The translations under genes were made by a program, and so were the position numbers. Under the pieces are notes generated by a model, which saw only the letters and a list, made by a program, of their open reading frames with translations, ran no database searches and was not told the origin of the DNA. Below, one piece after another: positions 15,329 to 25,700 of a stretch of DNA of 32,903 bases. The stretch covers positions 1-32,903 of the forward strand of contig NZ_JADEXD010000066.1 in NCBI RefSeq assembly GCF_015207285.1, read 5' to 3'. Source of the stretch: Tychonema sp. LEGE 07203. GTDB lineage: Bacteria > Cyanobacteriota > Cyanobacteriia > Cyanobacteriales > Microcoleaceae. The first letter of the stretch is position 1, and each line of letters starts with the position of its first letter.

Positions 15329-15390
15329 TAGGGTGCGTCAGACATCGGCTTTTGTGATTTTAACAGCTTTCGACGAGCTGACGCACCCTA
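15329..15390. repeat. Inverted repeat TAGGGTGCGTCAG / CTGACGCACCCTA
   Basis: A 13-bp perfect inverted repeat with a 36-bp interior, just downstream of the mutS stop. The GGTGCG-type stem also appears near the window start (GGTGCGC...GCGCACC at 56-73). It is probably a dispersed non-coding element, possibly acting as the mutS terminator. Confidence 0.6.
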
Positions 15391-15419
15391 GGCATTTACT
15401 TTTTACTCGACTTAAAGTT

Positions 15420-18047
15420 TCAATCATCAAACATATCTAACTGTTCGCCATCAGACTCTTTTTTGCCATCTTTTTTAACACCCTTCCGCAGCCCGATCGC
15501 AATTTTGCTATGTTTCTCAATCTGCTTCATCACCTGTCTCGCCCTCTGAATCACCGACGGCGGCAAACCAGCCAACCTCCCCGCTTCAATTCCGTAGGAC
15601 TTGTCAGCGCCCCCTGGCTGAACTTGGTGCAAAAATACAATTTGATCCGGCAACTCTTTCACCGTCACCTGATAATTTGCGACATTATCCAAAATAGAAG
15701 CTAACTCATTCAATTCGTGATAGTGAGTAGCAAAAATCGTCCGCGCCCGAATCTCGCTTGCTAAATACTCTGCCACAGACCAAGCAATCGAAAGTCCGTC
15801 AAACGTCGCCGTTCCCCTACCAATTTCATCTAACAAAACCAATGATTGCGGTGTCGCGTGATTGAGAATATTTGCAGTTTCGTTCATTTCCACCATAAAT
15901 GTAGATTGACCCGTTGCCAAATCATCCACCGCGCCGACACGGGTAAAAATGCGATCGCAAATTCCCAAAGTCGCAGCTTTCGCCGGCACAAAACTCCCCA
16001 TCTGCGCCATCAACTGAATCAAGCCAACTTGCCGCAAATAACAGCTTTTTCCACTAGCATTCGGCCCGGTTAAAATAATTAAATCGGGGCGGTTTAGCGA
16101 TGCTTCCCGACCTAAAAAAGCCGAATTGGGGACAAAAAATCCCGGCGGCAATGACTTTTCCACCACCGGATGACAACCTTCAATAATTTTAATTTCCCGA
16201 CTTTCTGCCACAGTCGGACGGCAGTAATCTTGATAAACTGCTACTTCTGCTAAACCGCACAAAACGTCGGCAGCCGCCACCGCGCGGGAAACGTTGCGAA
16301 TAATTTCGGCGTGTTCTCCTATTTCCGATCGCACTTTCGCAAAAATATCGTATTCCAACTGATTTAAATCTTCCCGCGCTGTCAAAATTCGCACTTCCCT
16401 TTCTTTTAATTCTTCTGTACTGTAGCGTTCTTCATTGGTAAGAGTTTGCTTGCGGGTGTAGTTATCCGGCACTTGGTCTACTTTCGATTTTGTGATGCTG
16501 ATGTAATAGCCAAAAGCTTTATTGTAGCCTACTTTTAAGTTAGTAATTCCGGTGCGTTTCCGTTCGTTAGCCTCTAAATTTGCAATCCAATCTTGGTCAG
16601 TGGATGCAGTTTGGCGCATCTCATCCAGCATGGTATTAATTCCCGGTCGAATCAAACCTCCTTCTTTTAAATGAATCGGCGGTTCGTCTACTAAATGATC
16701 GTGAATTTTAGCTGCTAATTCTTCGAGAAGCGGCGGGACATTTTGCAGCGCTTTCAAATAAGGCGAGCTTCCTTGAGCTGCGATCGCGGCCAATTCCGGC
16801 AGTTTCGAGAGAGAATCAGCTAAAGCGACCAAATCCCGCGCGCTAGCGGTTCCAGAACCGGCGCGTCCTGTCAGTCTTTCGATGTCATAAATTTGGCGCA
16901 GCAACTGCTGCAAATCTTGGCGCAGGGCGTTATTTTCTACTAATTCTTGAATCGTGTCGTGGCGGGCGCAAATGCCTTTAATGTTGAGCAAAGGTTGCAG
17001 CACCCAACGGCGCAAAGCGCGGCCTCCCATTGCGGTGCTGGTTTTGTCGATCGCCCACAGCAGCGAACCGTGAAAAATGCCATCTCTGACGGTTTGAGTA
17101 ATTTCTAAATTGCGCCTGGTTTGGTAGTCGAGGGTGAGAAAATCGGTGAGGGTGTAAGTGTGCAATCTTTGCAAAGCAACTGCTTTTTCTTTTTGAGTTT
17201 CTTCGAGATATTGCAGCAAACCGCCGGCGGCGCGCACTGCGAGGGAAAGGTGTCCGCATCCCATGCCTTCGAGCGATCGCACTTTGAACTTTTGCAGGAT
17301 TCTCTGTTTTGCTTCGGACAAAGTAAACGGAATTTGCGATCGCAAAGAATAGCAAAAAGAATTCGGCAAACAATCGGGTAAATGCTCGGATTTCTCTCCG
17401 GGCCTCAACATACTCACCAAATCCGGCGCATTAGTTGGTATCAAAATTTCCGAAGGTTGCAAGCGCAGCAATTCTAGGGTTAATTGTTCTAAACTCTCGG
17501 CTTGGGTAGTGACGAATTCTCCCGTAGAAATATCTGTATAAGCCAATCCCCAATGTTCCCCAGCTATGACAACTGCTGCCAAAAAATTATTTTGTCTGGG
17601 TTTGAGCATTCCGTCATCAGTCAAAGTTCCGGGAGTGAGAATGCGGGTAATTTCTCGCTTGACTTGGCGGCCTTCACGGGCGGCGATCGAGGCATCTTCA
17701 ACTTGGTCACAAATTACTACAGCATAGCCTTTTTCTACTAACTGAGAACTGTAGCGATCGAGGGCGTGGTGCGGCACTCCTGTCATCGGCACTTTGCCGA
17801 TTTCTTTGCCGCTTTCTTTGCTCGTACAAACAAGTTCTAATTCCCTGGAAATGGTCACGGCATCTTGGAAAAAACACTCAAAGAAATCTCCAACTCGAAA
17901 GAATAAAAGTGCGTGGGGATACTGTTCTTTCACTTCAACATACCGCTGCATCATCGGCGTTAGCTTAGTGAATTCTAGTAGGCGGTGGTCGGCATTGCGG
18001 ATGTTGGATTGATTGGGGTCTGTTGGGGTAGATGCAGTGTAAGGCAT
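15420..18047 (-). CDS. mutS: DNA mismatch repair protein MutS
   Basis: Recognises mispairs and starts mismatch repair. It is 875 aa from the ATG at 18047, with the full MutS domain order. The mismatch-contact motif [17 protein letters not shown] near residue 48 contains the Phe-x-Glu mismatch-reading pair (FFE). Connector and lever/clamp regions follow, with GYYISITKS near 500. The C-terminal ATPase has Walker A GPNASGKS near 660, STFMVEMNE, Walker [12 protein letters not shown] near 735, and [10 protein letters not shown]. The open frame starts earlier at 18080, but MPYTAS is the natural N-terminus. Intact and long enough to be active; the gene is not in an operon with mutL here. The downstream spacer contains the inverted repeat at 15329-15390. 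Confidence 0.96.
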   Translation of the reverse strand: MPYTASTPTDPNQSNIRNADHRLLEFTKLTPMMQRYVEVKEQYPHALLFFRVGDFFECFFQDAVTISRELELVCTSKESGKEIGKVPMTGVPHHALDRYSSQLVEKGYAVVICDQVEDASIAAREGRQVKREITRILTPGTLTDDGMLKPRQNNFLAAVVIAGEHWGLAYTDISTGEFVTTQAESLEQLTLELLRLQPSEILIPTNAPDLVSMLRPGEKSEHLPDCLPNSFCYSLRSQIPFTLSEAKQRILQKFKVRSLEGMGCGHLSLAVRAAGGLLQYLEETQKEKAVALQRLHTYTLTDFLTLDYQTRRNLEITQTVRDGIFHGSLLWAIDKTSTAMGGRALRRWVLQPLLNIKGICARHDTIQELVENNALRQDLQQLLRQIYDIERLTGRAGSGTASARDLVALADSLSKLPELAAIAAQGSSPYLKALQNVPPLLEELAAKIHDHLVDEPPIHLKEGGLIRPGINTMLDEMRQTASTDQDWIANLEANERKRTGITNLKVGYNKAFGYYISITKSKVDQVPDNYTRKQTLTNEERYSTEELKEREVRILTAREDLNQLEYDIFAKVRSEIGEHAEIIRNVSRAVAAADVLCGLAEVAVYQDYCRPTVAESREIKIIEGCHPVVEKSLPPGFFVPNSAFLGREASLNRPDLIILTGPNASGKSCYLRQVGLIQLMAQMGSFVPAKAATLGICDRIFTRVGAVDDLATGQSTFMVEMNETANILNHATPQSLVLLDEIGRGTATFDGLSIAWSVAEYLASEIRARTIFATHYHELNELASILDNVANYQVTVKELPDQIVFLHQVQPGGADKSYGIEAGRLAGLPPSVIQRARQVMKQIEKHSKIAIGLRKGVKKDGKKESDGEQLDMFDD

Positions 18048-18425
18048 AAAAGGCGATCGATAAATTTTAATCTTTAACAACTTTAGCCCAAGCTCGGCTT
18101 TTAGCTATTACTAATGATACAATATTTGACGATTAATCTTCCTCAAGCAGGGTGCGCGACTCTCAAGATGCGATCGCAGTTATATCCTGTGCGGACTGAA
18201 TGCCGCACTACGAAATGCGCCTGCGGTTAATCGAGCGGACGCGATCTCAGAAAGCAGCGACTGGCGATCGCCAAAAACAACCTCAGCCATGCCGCCACTC
18301 TCACAAACGTGATTGAGGAGTGAAGCGGAGACAGGACGTACATCCGCTTCTAATATCAACTTTAAAAAATCTAGCTATTCTAAATAGTGCCCAATATGCT
18401 GTTGCATAATTTTTCTTCAACTTGC
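18048..18425. other. Spacer between mutS and pentapeptide gene
   Basis: No open frame with family support and no notable repeat was found. The left side presumably carries the mutS promoter, since mutS is transcribed leftward from 18047. Confidence 0.5.
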
Positions 18426-18989
18426 TTAATCGTCAGTTTCTATCTCAGCATATTCATCAGTCACAACTTGTCCATCTGGCATGATAGTATTTCGCTTGTA
18501 GCTGTCGCTTAAATCGCAACCTTCAACGAGTGCTCCTCTCAAATTGGCCTCGTACAGATAAGTTTCACACATAATTGCGCCTCTAATATCTGCTCTTTCC
18601 AGATTGGCTCGTTCCAAGCTAGCGGCAACTAAATTAGCTTTTTGGAGGTTGGCATTCCTAAGATTAGCACTCTTCAACATACCCTCTCTTAAGTAAGCAT
18701 TACTCAGGTTAGCTCCCTCTAAAGAAGCACTTTCTAGACGTGGTAAGCAAGTATTAGACAAATCTACTTCGTCCAGCATAGCATGACTTAAGTCAGCATT
18801 TTCCAATTTAGCCGATCGAAAAATAGTACGTCTGAGATTGCTTTCTTTCAAAACAGCACCAATCAAGATAGCTTCACTAAAGTCAGCCTCACTCAAGTTT
18901 ACGCCTTGGAGTTTGGCATATTGTAGGTTGACGCGACGAAAATTTCTTTCACCTGCGGCATACCTTTTAAGCAGTTCTTCGGTGTTCAT
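18426..18989 (-). CDS. Pentapeptide-repeat protein A
   Basis: 187 aa. The N-terminal MNTEELLKRYAAGERNFRRV is the usual cyanobacterial lead-in to pentapeptide repeats. Residues about 20-160 are consecutive A(D/N)LxX repeats (LSEADFSEA, LENADLSHAML, LEGANLSNAYL, LERANLERADI), which would form a right-handed quadrilateral beta-helix. The C-terminal tail IMPDGQVVTDEY caps it. No enzyme domain is present; the function of such proteins is generally unknown. AGAGGC lies 5 bp before the ATG. It diverges from pentapeptide gene B, with which it shares the same N- and C-terminal layout, so the two are paralogues. Confidence 0.9.
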   Translation of the reverse strand: MNTEELLKRYAAGERNFRRVNLQYAKLQGVNLSEADFSEAILIGAVLKESNLRRTIFRSAKLENADLSHAMLDEVDLSNTCLPRLESASLEGANLSNAYLREGMLKSANLRNANLQKANLVAASLERANLERADIRGAIMCETYLYEANLRGALVEGCDLSDSYKRNTIMPDGQVVTDEYAEIETDD

Positions 18990-18999
18990 AAATAGCCTC

Positions 19000-19036
19000 T
19001 TGGGAGTTTACTGAGCAGAAGTATGGAGATATCTAA
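19000..19036 (+). pseudogene. Remnant of the 3' end of a gene-B-like pentapeptide gene
   Basis: Thirty-seven bases reading plus-strand SWEFTEQKYGDI-stop match the last codons of pentapeptide gene B (STWEFTEKKYGDI at 19787-19823) at about 33 of 37 positions. The fragment lies directly in front of the divergent gene A start and has no upstream open frame left. Confidence 0.75.
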
Positions 19037-19265
19037 GCAGTTATTCAGTATATAATTATATATTTAATTAGTATTTAATTGTAACCTACAGATTATTAGC
19101 AGGGTACAATTGATAGTATAAATAAAATGCTTGGCTAGTTGAAATTAGCTTGCGCCAAGCCACTCTAGAATATCTTCTGCCCTACAATAATGCTTGATGG
19201 CAATATCGATTAATTGCGCTACAATTAAATTAGTAAAACCATTCACATCACAATTGAGTATAGTT

Positions 19266-19823
19266 ATGAGCGCTGAAGAAATACTCAAAAGATATGCCAA
19301 GGGACAGCGAGATTTTCGGAATTTCAAATTCAAGGGTATTAATTTGAGCGGAGCTGATTTGTCTGGAATCGATCTAGCTGGTGCTAACTTGCGTAGAGCT
19401 AACTTTAGTAGAGCGAATTTGAGCCGAGTGTTCTTGGGAGATTGCCACCTGTATGAAGTCCAATTAGAAGGGGCTAACTTAATGCTTGCCACTATGTATG
19501 GTGTAGTTTCTATTGACGCTAATTGGAGGGGAGTAAATTTGGATGATGCTAGTTTGGAAGAAGCTTATCTGGTCTCTGTTGACTTAGAAGAAGCTACTCT
19601 GAAAAATGTCAATCTGAGTGATGCCAGGTTTGAAAATTGTAACTTGAAAAACGTTAATTTTGAGGGAGCTATTTGGAACGAAACTCTAATGGCTTTAGTT
19701 GATTTAACAGGAGCGACAGGGTTCGACCCTGCTGATGTAGCCGGACATCAGATCGTATTGCCTAACGGTCAATTCGTTGAATCCACTTGGGAGTTTACAG
19801 AGAAGAAGTATGGAGATATTTAG
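19266..19823 (+). CDS. Pentapeptide-repeat protein B
   Basis: 185 aa from the ATG at 19266. The start is supported by the lead-in MSAEEILKRYAKGQRDFRNF, which mirrors gene A; the open frame extends 24 codons further upstream without homology. Repeats run over residues about 20-155 (LSGADLSGIDLAGANLRRANFSRANL and onward), with some degenerate repeats after position 75. The C-terminal cap is HQIVLPNGQFVESTWEFTEKKYGDI. Predicted to be a soluble beta-helix of unknown function. The Shine-Dalgarno is weak. It diverges from gene A across a 276-bp AT-rich spacer that holds a remnant of another copy. Confidence 0.9.
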   Translation: MSAEEILKRYAKGQRDFRNFKFKGINLSGADLSGIDLAGANLRRANFSRANLSRVFLGDCHLYEVQLEGANLMLATMYGVVSIDANWRGVNLDDASLEEAYLVSVDLEEATLKNVNLSDARFENCNLKNVNFEGAIWNETLMALVDLTGATGFDPADVAGHQIVLPNGQFVESTWEFTEKKYGDI

Positions 19824-19842
19824 TTAGAGCAGTCCTTGGTAG

Positions 19843-19917
19843 ACTAACGGACATCTAGTTTGCTAAGGCGATATAAGCCTATCAAGTTTAAAACTAAGCA
19901 AATTAAATGTCCATTAG
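19843..19917. terminator. Imperfect long inverted repeat between convergent genes
   Basis: CTAACGGACATCTAGTTTGCT at the left pairs imperfectly with AGCAAATTAAATGTCCATTAG at the right. It lies between pentapeptide gene B and the minus-strand nuclease pseudogene and may terminate both. Confidence 0.5.
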
Positions 19918-19939
19918 CTTATCGCTCGAAAGCCGCCTG

Positions 19940-20395
19940 TTATACGATGAAATTTTGATTTCGACGTTGCTCGATAGCATCCTGAATTTCTTCTGGAAGC
20001 TCTGACAAAAAGTCGTAACCTGTTAGCGCTTCCACATCATCAACTGTGACTGCATAGTCTTCCCACACATTAGGATTATTTAAGTTCACAATTGTTCCGT
20101 TGGGAAGCTGAAATTGATTGTTCTCTAAAGTGCGGGGTCTACATTTGGCATGATAACAGAAATGATTTGAGTTTCTGTCGTAATATCTGTCAATCCCTGA
20201 CCGGGCTGCAAAGGAACGATAATCTTCCAGGTGTAATCAGGAATTCCAATGCGTTTGGGATTGACAATCCACTCCCAGTTAGTTCCAATATTACCACCAT
20301 TTCGAGTCGAAATTCTGCCCAGAGAATCTCTGCTGTAAATCCAATTTCTATAGTAGGAGTCAGGTCATTTATTGTATTCTCACCTGGCCCTGTCA
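19940..20395 (-). pseudogene. C-terminal part of a NucA-type DNA/RNA nonspecific endonuclease, frameshifted
   Basis: Two frames must be joined. The first reads RNWIYSRDSLGRISTRNGG, then NIGTNWEWIVNPKRIGIPDYTWKIIVPL, and ends at a stop after MPNVDPAL. The next frame continues LENNQFQLPNGTIVN, then NVWEDYAVTVDDVEALTGYDFLSELPEEIQDAIE and a stop at 19940. The order TWKIIVPL, TQIISVIMPN, W..Y.VTVDDVEALTGYDFLS matches the C-terminal half of secreted NucA-family nucleases. The catalytic DRGH motif and N-terminus are not present in any frame nearby. At least one more shift separates it from the segment upstream. It could reflect sequencing errors, but there are several disruptions. Confidence 0.75.
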
Positions 20396-20462
20396 AATCC
20401 AACCAATCCAGCGGTGTCGCCGCCAAACCGCGAGAGTTAGTCGCAGCAACGGGAGCTCGCTA

Positions 20463-21420
20463 GCTACCAGGCGGCACGCCGTAAGTATACTGGTTGTTCG
20501 CATCAGTCAGAATCTGGAAGTCAGCAGCAACACTAACCGCTGGGTTAATATTATCAATTGGCACTGTGGAAAGGTCAGCAACGGTAGGATTTCGTGCTGT
20601 AGCGCTGTCGAACAAAGGCAGCCCGACACCCCGACCTTTAGCATCAAGCGGCAAAGATGTATTGTGTGTCGTTTTCAATTCGATAAGGACTGCTATCGTA
20701 TTTGACTTCTTGGGCTGGTTCTGAGGGATTTGGGCTGAGTTTTTCGTTTGAACGGCGGCCCAAAACGATGCGGGATTCACCTAACGGCACAGTGTTGGGA
20801 ACTTCAACGGCGATTTCAAATTGATTGTTTGGCAACGTGCGACTTTTGTCTGTCAAAACTGTTGCTTCATAAGCTTGTTTGCCTACAAAAAATTTGACTG
20901 TTAAGTCGCTGAATCGGCTGCCTGCGGGGTCGCCAAAATTGTCAACTAATACATTAGTACCCGTGATGAAGAGAACAGGTTGATTGTTGGGAAAAGGTTG
21001 ATTGTTGCTGTCTGTAAACTTAAGTTCGGCGTTTTGGATGATGGGAGGTTTCTTGGGATTTGAAACTGTTGGTGCGAGTTGGGATGCGCGTCTTTCGCCG
21101 ATTAAAGCATCTTTGTCTGAGTAGTCGAGATCCCTTTCACCTATAATTTCCCCAGTCAGAGCATCCAGTACAGTATTTTCTTCGGGGGGGGGTAAAACCT
21201 TGAACGGGGAAACGGGGACTCAAACTGAGGGAGTTGGAACAACTGGCGATGTCTTCAGCGCTATTGTTGTCAGTGGCCCGAAGTGGAGCGAGTGTTTGTT
21301 CTGGGATGGTGTTGGCGCAAGCTTGAATGTTGAGTAAGTTTTTGGTATTTATCTCGAATTCTGGGGCGAGCAAATTCTGAAACGGATCTTGAGAGTTAAA
21401 GGGTGAATCTTTAATAAGTT
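20463..21420 (-). pseudogene. Decayed extracellular/beta-rich protein remnant upstream of the nuclease fragment
   Basis: From 21420 leftward the minus strand reads DSPFNSQDPFQNLLAPEFEI through about 21200. A frame change at a run of nine G (21184-21192) then leads to ENTVLDALTGEIIGERDLDY, VLFITGTNVLVDNFGDPAG, VPLGESRIVLG and IENDTQYIFAA followed by a stop near 20646. Another frame continues SLPLDAKGRGVGLPLFD to a stop near 20462. The middle resembles an Ig/IPT-like beta-sandwich of a cell-surface or secreted protein. Whether this and the nuclease fragment were one gene is uncertain. The parent family is not recognised with confidence. Confidence 0.55.
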
Positions 21421-21757
21421 TTATGCTTAAATTCCGTAGATGCGAGTGGCCTGTTTACTTTCAGTCTCTAGATTTATCTCAACACAATCGAGTTGTGTTT
21501 GTCCAGAAATTAAGTGAGTCGATACAAATCAACATAATCGGCACTGCGGGTTTTGTACCGATCGACTCTTTCCTAGTATAGATTATACGCTTTTTTGGGG
21601 GGCGGGGACAGCACTATAAAAAAATGCTGTTTACAAAAATGAGATGTTTCTTTCTACGTGCTTTCTGACTCCTACAAAATCTGATAAGATATTGTTGTTT
21701 TTTCGTACCGTTCTACTCATATATTATTCAAAGATCAAAGTATTACCCTTAATTCCC

Positions 21758-22552
21758 GTGCCCGCATCCCCACAACCCTGCCCAAATCCCCGTCACTGGT
21801 TACACACCTTAGATACCTGTGCGAGTACCAATACCTGGGCTCATGCCCGCGCAGACCAACTGCACCACGGAGATGTAATATTTACTAAGCAGCAAACCAG
21901 CGGGCGCGGCCAACAAGGGCGCACCTGGCACTCCCCAACGGGTGTTTTAACTGCGAGTTTTGTACTCGATAACCTCAATCCCAATCTGTTACCCGGACTC
22001 AGTTTAGCAGTCGGTTTGGCGGTGATTTTCGCGATCGAGGATTTGGTTCCAGACTGTCACGATATGCTGCGCCTGAAATGGCCAAATGATGTTTGGATAC
22101 ATCGACAAAAATTAGCCGGAATTCTCTGTGAAGCCACTTCTGATAACACTTTCGGCACTCGCGCTGTTGTGGGAATTGGAATCAACCGCTGCGTAGATTT
22201 CGCGGCTGCGGGATTGGATGAAAGGGATATCGGCAATGCGGTAAGCTTGCATTCTATTGCGAGTAATGTGCCCGATGAATTGTGTTTGCTTGCGAGACTG
22301 CGGCACTATTTACTCGAACTAGCCGATATGTTTTCCACCGCAGAAAGGCCAGCCGAAAAGTCCGGTTTAGCGCCGCTTTTGTCGGAATTGCGCCGCCGCG
22401 ACGCGCTGATTGGGTGTAATGTGGCGATCGAACTTGTGTCGGAAACCATCTGCGGAGAAGCCGCCGGCATTGACGGATGCGGCCGGTTGTTAGTATGCTT
22501 GGCGGGCGATCGAATACAAGCCATTACCTCCGGGCGAGTTCGATTGAATTAA
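21758..22552 (+). CDS. birA: Biotin-[acetyl-CoA carboxylase] ligase
   Basis: Activates biotin as biotinyl-AMP and attaches it to the biotin carboxyl carrier protein of acetyl-CoA carboxylase. Seen motifs: DTCASTNTWAHA near the N-terminus, the biotin-binding loop TSGRGQQGRTWHSPTG, LKWPNDVW, KLAGILCEA, VVGIGIN, and a C-terminal SH3-like domain ending with GDRIQAITSGRVRLN. There is no N-terminal helix-turn-helix, so this is the monofunctional class without repressor role. The open frame starts at 21644, but the first ~38 residues look like untranslated sequence; the GTG at 21758 gives 264 aa, the usual length. The true start is uncertain. Confidence 0.9.
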   Translation: MPASPQPCPNPRHWLHTLDTCASTNTWAHARADQLHHGDVIFTKQQTSGRGQQGRTWHSPTGVLTASFVLDNLNPNLLPGLSLAVGLAVIFAIEDLVPDCHDMLRLKWPNDVWIHRQKLAGILCEATSDNTFGTRAVVGIGINRCVDFAAAGLDERDIGNAVSLHSIASNVPDELCLLARLRHYLLELADMFSTAERPAEKSGLAPLLSELRRRDALIGCNVAIELVSETICGEAAGIDGCGRLLVCLAGDRIQAITSGRVRLN

Positions 22553-22554
22553 GA

Positions 22555-22745
22555 GTCAGCAGTCATTAGTCATTAGTCATTAGTCGTTAGTCATTAGTCA
22601 TTAGTCATTAGTCATTAGTTATTTGCTAGCAATGCCCTATGCCCCATGCCCCATCCCTCCGCAACGCTAGAGCCCTATGCCCCATGCCCTATGCCCGGCG
22701 CAGGCCTATGCCCGGCGCAGGCCCATGCCCCATGCCCAATTCCCA
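22555..22745. repeat. Heptamer array followed by ATGCCCC-type repeats
   Basis: About nine TCATTAG units (22561-22620) are followed by GCCCTATGCCCCATGCCCC and GCCCGGCGCAGGCC repeats up to the stop of the OmpA-family gene. It is non-coding and separates two convergent genes. Confidence 0.85.
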
Positions 22746-22748
22746 AAT

Positions 22749-25700
22749 TTAATTGACCACCTCAAATACTACTAACCGACTCAGCCACAGCGGTTGATTG
22801 GCCTCCACACCTTCAGGACGGCCCTTAGTAGAAGCAACCTGTATTCTGTTACCACTTATTCCTTGTTTAACCAGAGACGCTTTCACATTTGCGGCCCTTT
22901 CCAGTGCCAACTTTTGATTTTCCGCCGGACTGCTTTTAAAATCGCTGTAGCCAATAATCCTAAAATTCTTCGTGCTGTTTTTCTCCATAAATTCCTTGAC
23001 TTTATTTAGCTTTTGTGTTAGGTCTTTTGGTGACAAAACTGCCGAACCCACACCGAAATAAAGGCGAATTGCCATTGTCTTTGACAGCGGTTTAGAGCCT
23101 GTTTGCACTGTATTTGTTACAGACTTCACCCCCGGAATTTTCTCAAAAGCTTGAGTTATTTTCTCAGCATCTGTCGCTTGGCTCACGCTACCTGCAACGG
23201 CGACTTTTCCCTCTGCATAGCGAGCCGAGATATTAATGCTTTCTAGTTTATTCAAAAGCTCCGCAGTCCGCTTGACATCGGCCGCAGCTAAAACTGGATC
23301 TGGAGGTACTTCAACGGCTATAATTTTATTGTCAATTGTTAATTTGGGAGCCGTTTGCTGAGCGATTTTTTCCGCTTTCAATCGCAGTTTTTGATTCGGA
23401 ACTCGTCCCGAAATCTCCAATATTCGATTTTTAACATCTGCCGCGAGGCGATAAACCGATAACTCCGGAGCAGATTGTAAAGCTAAATTTGTATCTGCTT
23501 CTATACTCGCTGCAATTGAGCTGCGGTATTGATGAATTCCCCAAGGTATACCAACTAAACCTAACGCAGCCAAACCGATAATTGGTAAAATCGGCTGTTT
23601 GGGAGATTTAGTTTTTATGTTATCTGTCTCAATTAACTTTTGCAAGTTCGAGTTGACTTCTGCAGGCACCGCAGTTGGATCGCCGTTAAATGATTGGATT
23701 ATATCCCCGTATTCTTGAAGAATCTTTTTGAATATTGCTCGCATTTTGTACTTAAACCACTGCCGGGTTTCTCCTTGCATTACTACTGCCAAATAACACG
23801 AACCCGCTACTTCCAATACAATTGTAGATGTGCCGTATTCTATGGCATCAATCTCGGCAATATTTCCCGACTGAGAGATACAATCGTTGACAAAAGCGCG
23901 AATAGCAGTCAGCATCCCCGCTACCATGTCTGATTCTAGCTGTTCGCCTTCAGAATGCTGCACTGCTGAAATTACTAATCCCGATGCTGTTTGAATCAAA
24001 AAAACAGCTTTAACAGTCAGCGGTGTTGTTTCTTTCATCAGCAATTCTGCTTCAGAAACTCCCTGTAATTTGGCTTTAATTTTGCGACTAATTCCCTCGG
24101 TACTTAAAGATGATTCGAGTTTTTCATTAATCTGCCGCATCGTCTCTGCGATATATTTTAAAATTGTGCTGCCGAGGATCGGATAAAGTGCATCCGACAT
24201 CGCTTCTGGCTTGAGATGAATTTGCTGTTTGATAGCGGAGGCCATTTCCGGCGCGATCGCCATTGCAATCTCATCGGGAGATTCACTGATTGTGTGGGTG
24301 ATTCCCGCAGGAATAGCCGGGGCGATCGCTACTCCCATCGATTGCCTGTTTTCTTTGGTTTTGGTATTAATTACTTCATCAATTATCGGAACTATTGTTT
24401 CGGAAAACGATTCTCTAGACTGATTAATTGTTTGGAGCAGCATTTCCGGAAATATGAGTTTGATTTTGCTCAATAATTCTTCCCGATCGCCTCCCCATTC
24501 AACCTCAGTTATTTTGCGCTCTAGTTCCTCTACTTTACCGTTTAGTTTGTAATTATAACCTACAACTTCATCTAACAACGGTAAAATAGATTCGATGACA
24601 GACTTTTGCAGTTGAGCGTGATGGCTAACCATCAGCTCGTCAATCAAAGGTTTCAGTAAATCTGTAAACAAGTCTGTCGATTCATAAATCCGGTGTTCGA
24701 TCGCCACAATCTTTTCTTCGATATTTGCGAGTCTTGCACCGATCCTTTGATTCTGAATGATGGCATCGACAGCGGGGGCGATCGCAGATTCTATCTCTAG
24801 CTTTGCGGCGGCGATGTTGCTGGACAGCATCTCTACGATTGCGGGCATGATTCTTGCCATCAACCCTTCTATTTCAGCTAAAACTTGCTGCTGAACTTCG
24901 ACAATCCTACTTTCATTTTGCAATATTTGTGCTGCAATGCCGCTGTTGTGAATGGCAGTGTTGACAGCCGACGCAATTCCCTCTCTCGCTTCTAACTTTG
25001 TGTCGTCAATTTTTCGGTTGAGCGACTCAATCATTAACGGCATCAACCGCGCCATGATTTCTTCCGGCTGAGACTTTTGCTGTCGCTGAAGATTGTTTAA
25101 TCGACTTTCTACGCCGCTCAATTTTCCTTGAAATTCTCTTTGCAGAATTGCTGATTCTATCAAAGGTTCGATCGCCCCTGCTACCTCTAATTTTGATTCA
25201 TCGATTTTACGGTTCAGCAAATCAGTTATTGCTGGCATCAGCACCGCCATTATCTCTTCTGGCTTCTGAATAGGCGACTGTTGTGCAGCCAGCCTGCCCT
25301 CGATGATGCTCAATACTTTTTCTTCTATTTCTACCCAAGCTATTCTTACCTGTACCGACGGCGCGACAGCTTCGACAACCTCTAACTTTAATTCACTAAT
25401 TTTGCGGTTCAGCAAATCGCTAACTACCGGCACTAGCTGCTTGACTAAATCTTCCGGTTGCTGCTGGGAACGCTGCTGAATATTCGCAAGTCGATCTTCA
25501 ATTATTACTACTTTTTCTTCCAGTCCGTTTTGATTCTGAATTACTTGATTGACTGTCGGTGCGATCGCCGAAGCTACTTCTAACTTAGACTCATTTACCT
25601 TGCGGTTGAGCAGATCGCTCACCACCGGCATCAGCCGTTCGATCGACTGTTCGAGATTCGGTAGCTGCGGGTAGTTGAAGCTAGCAATTTGATTTTCCAA

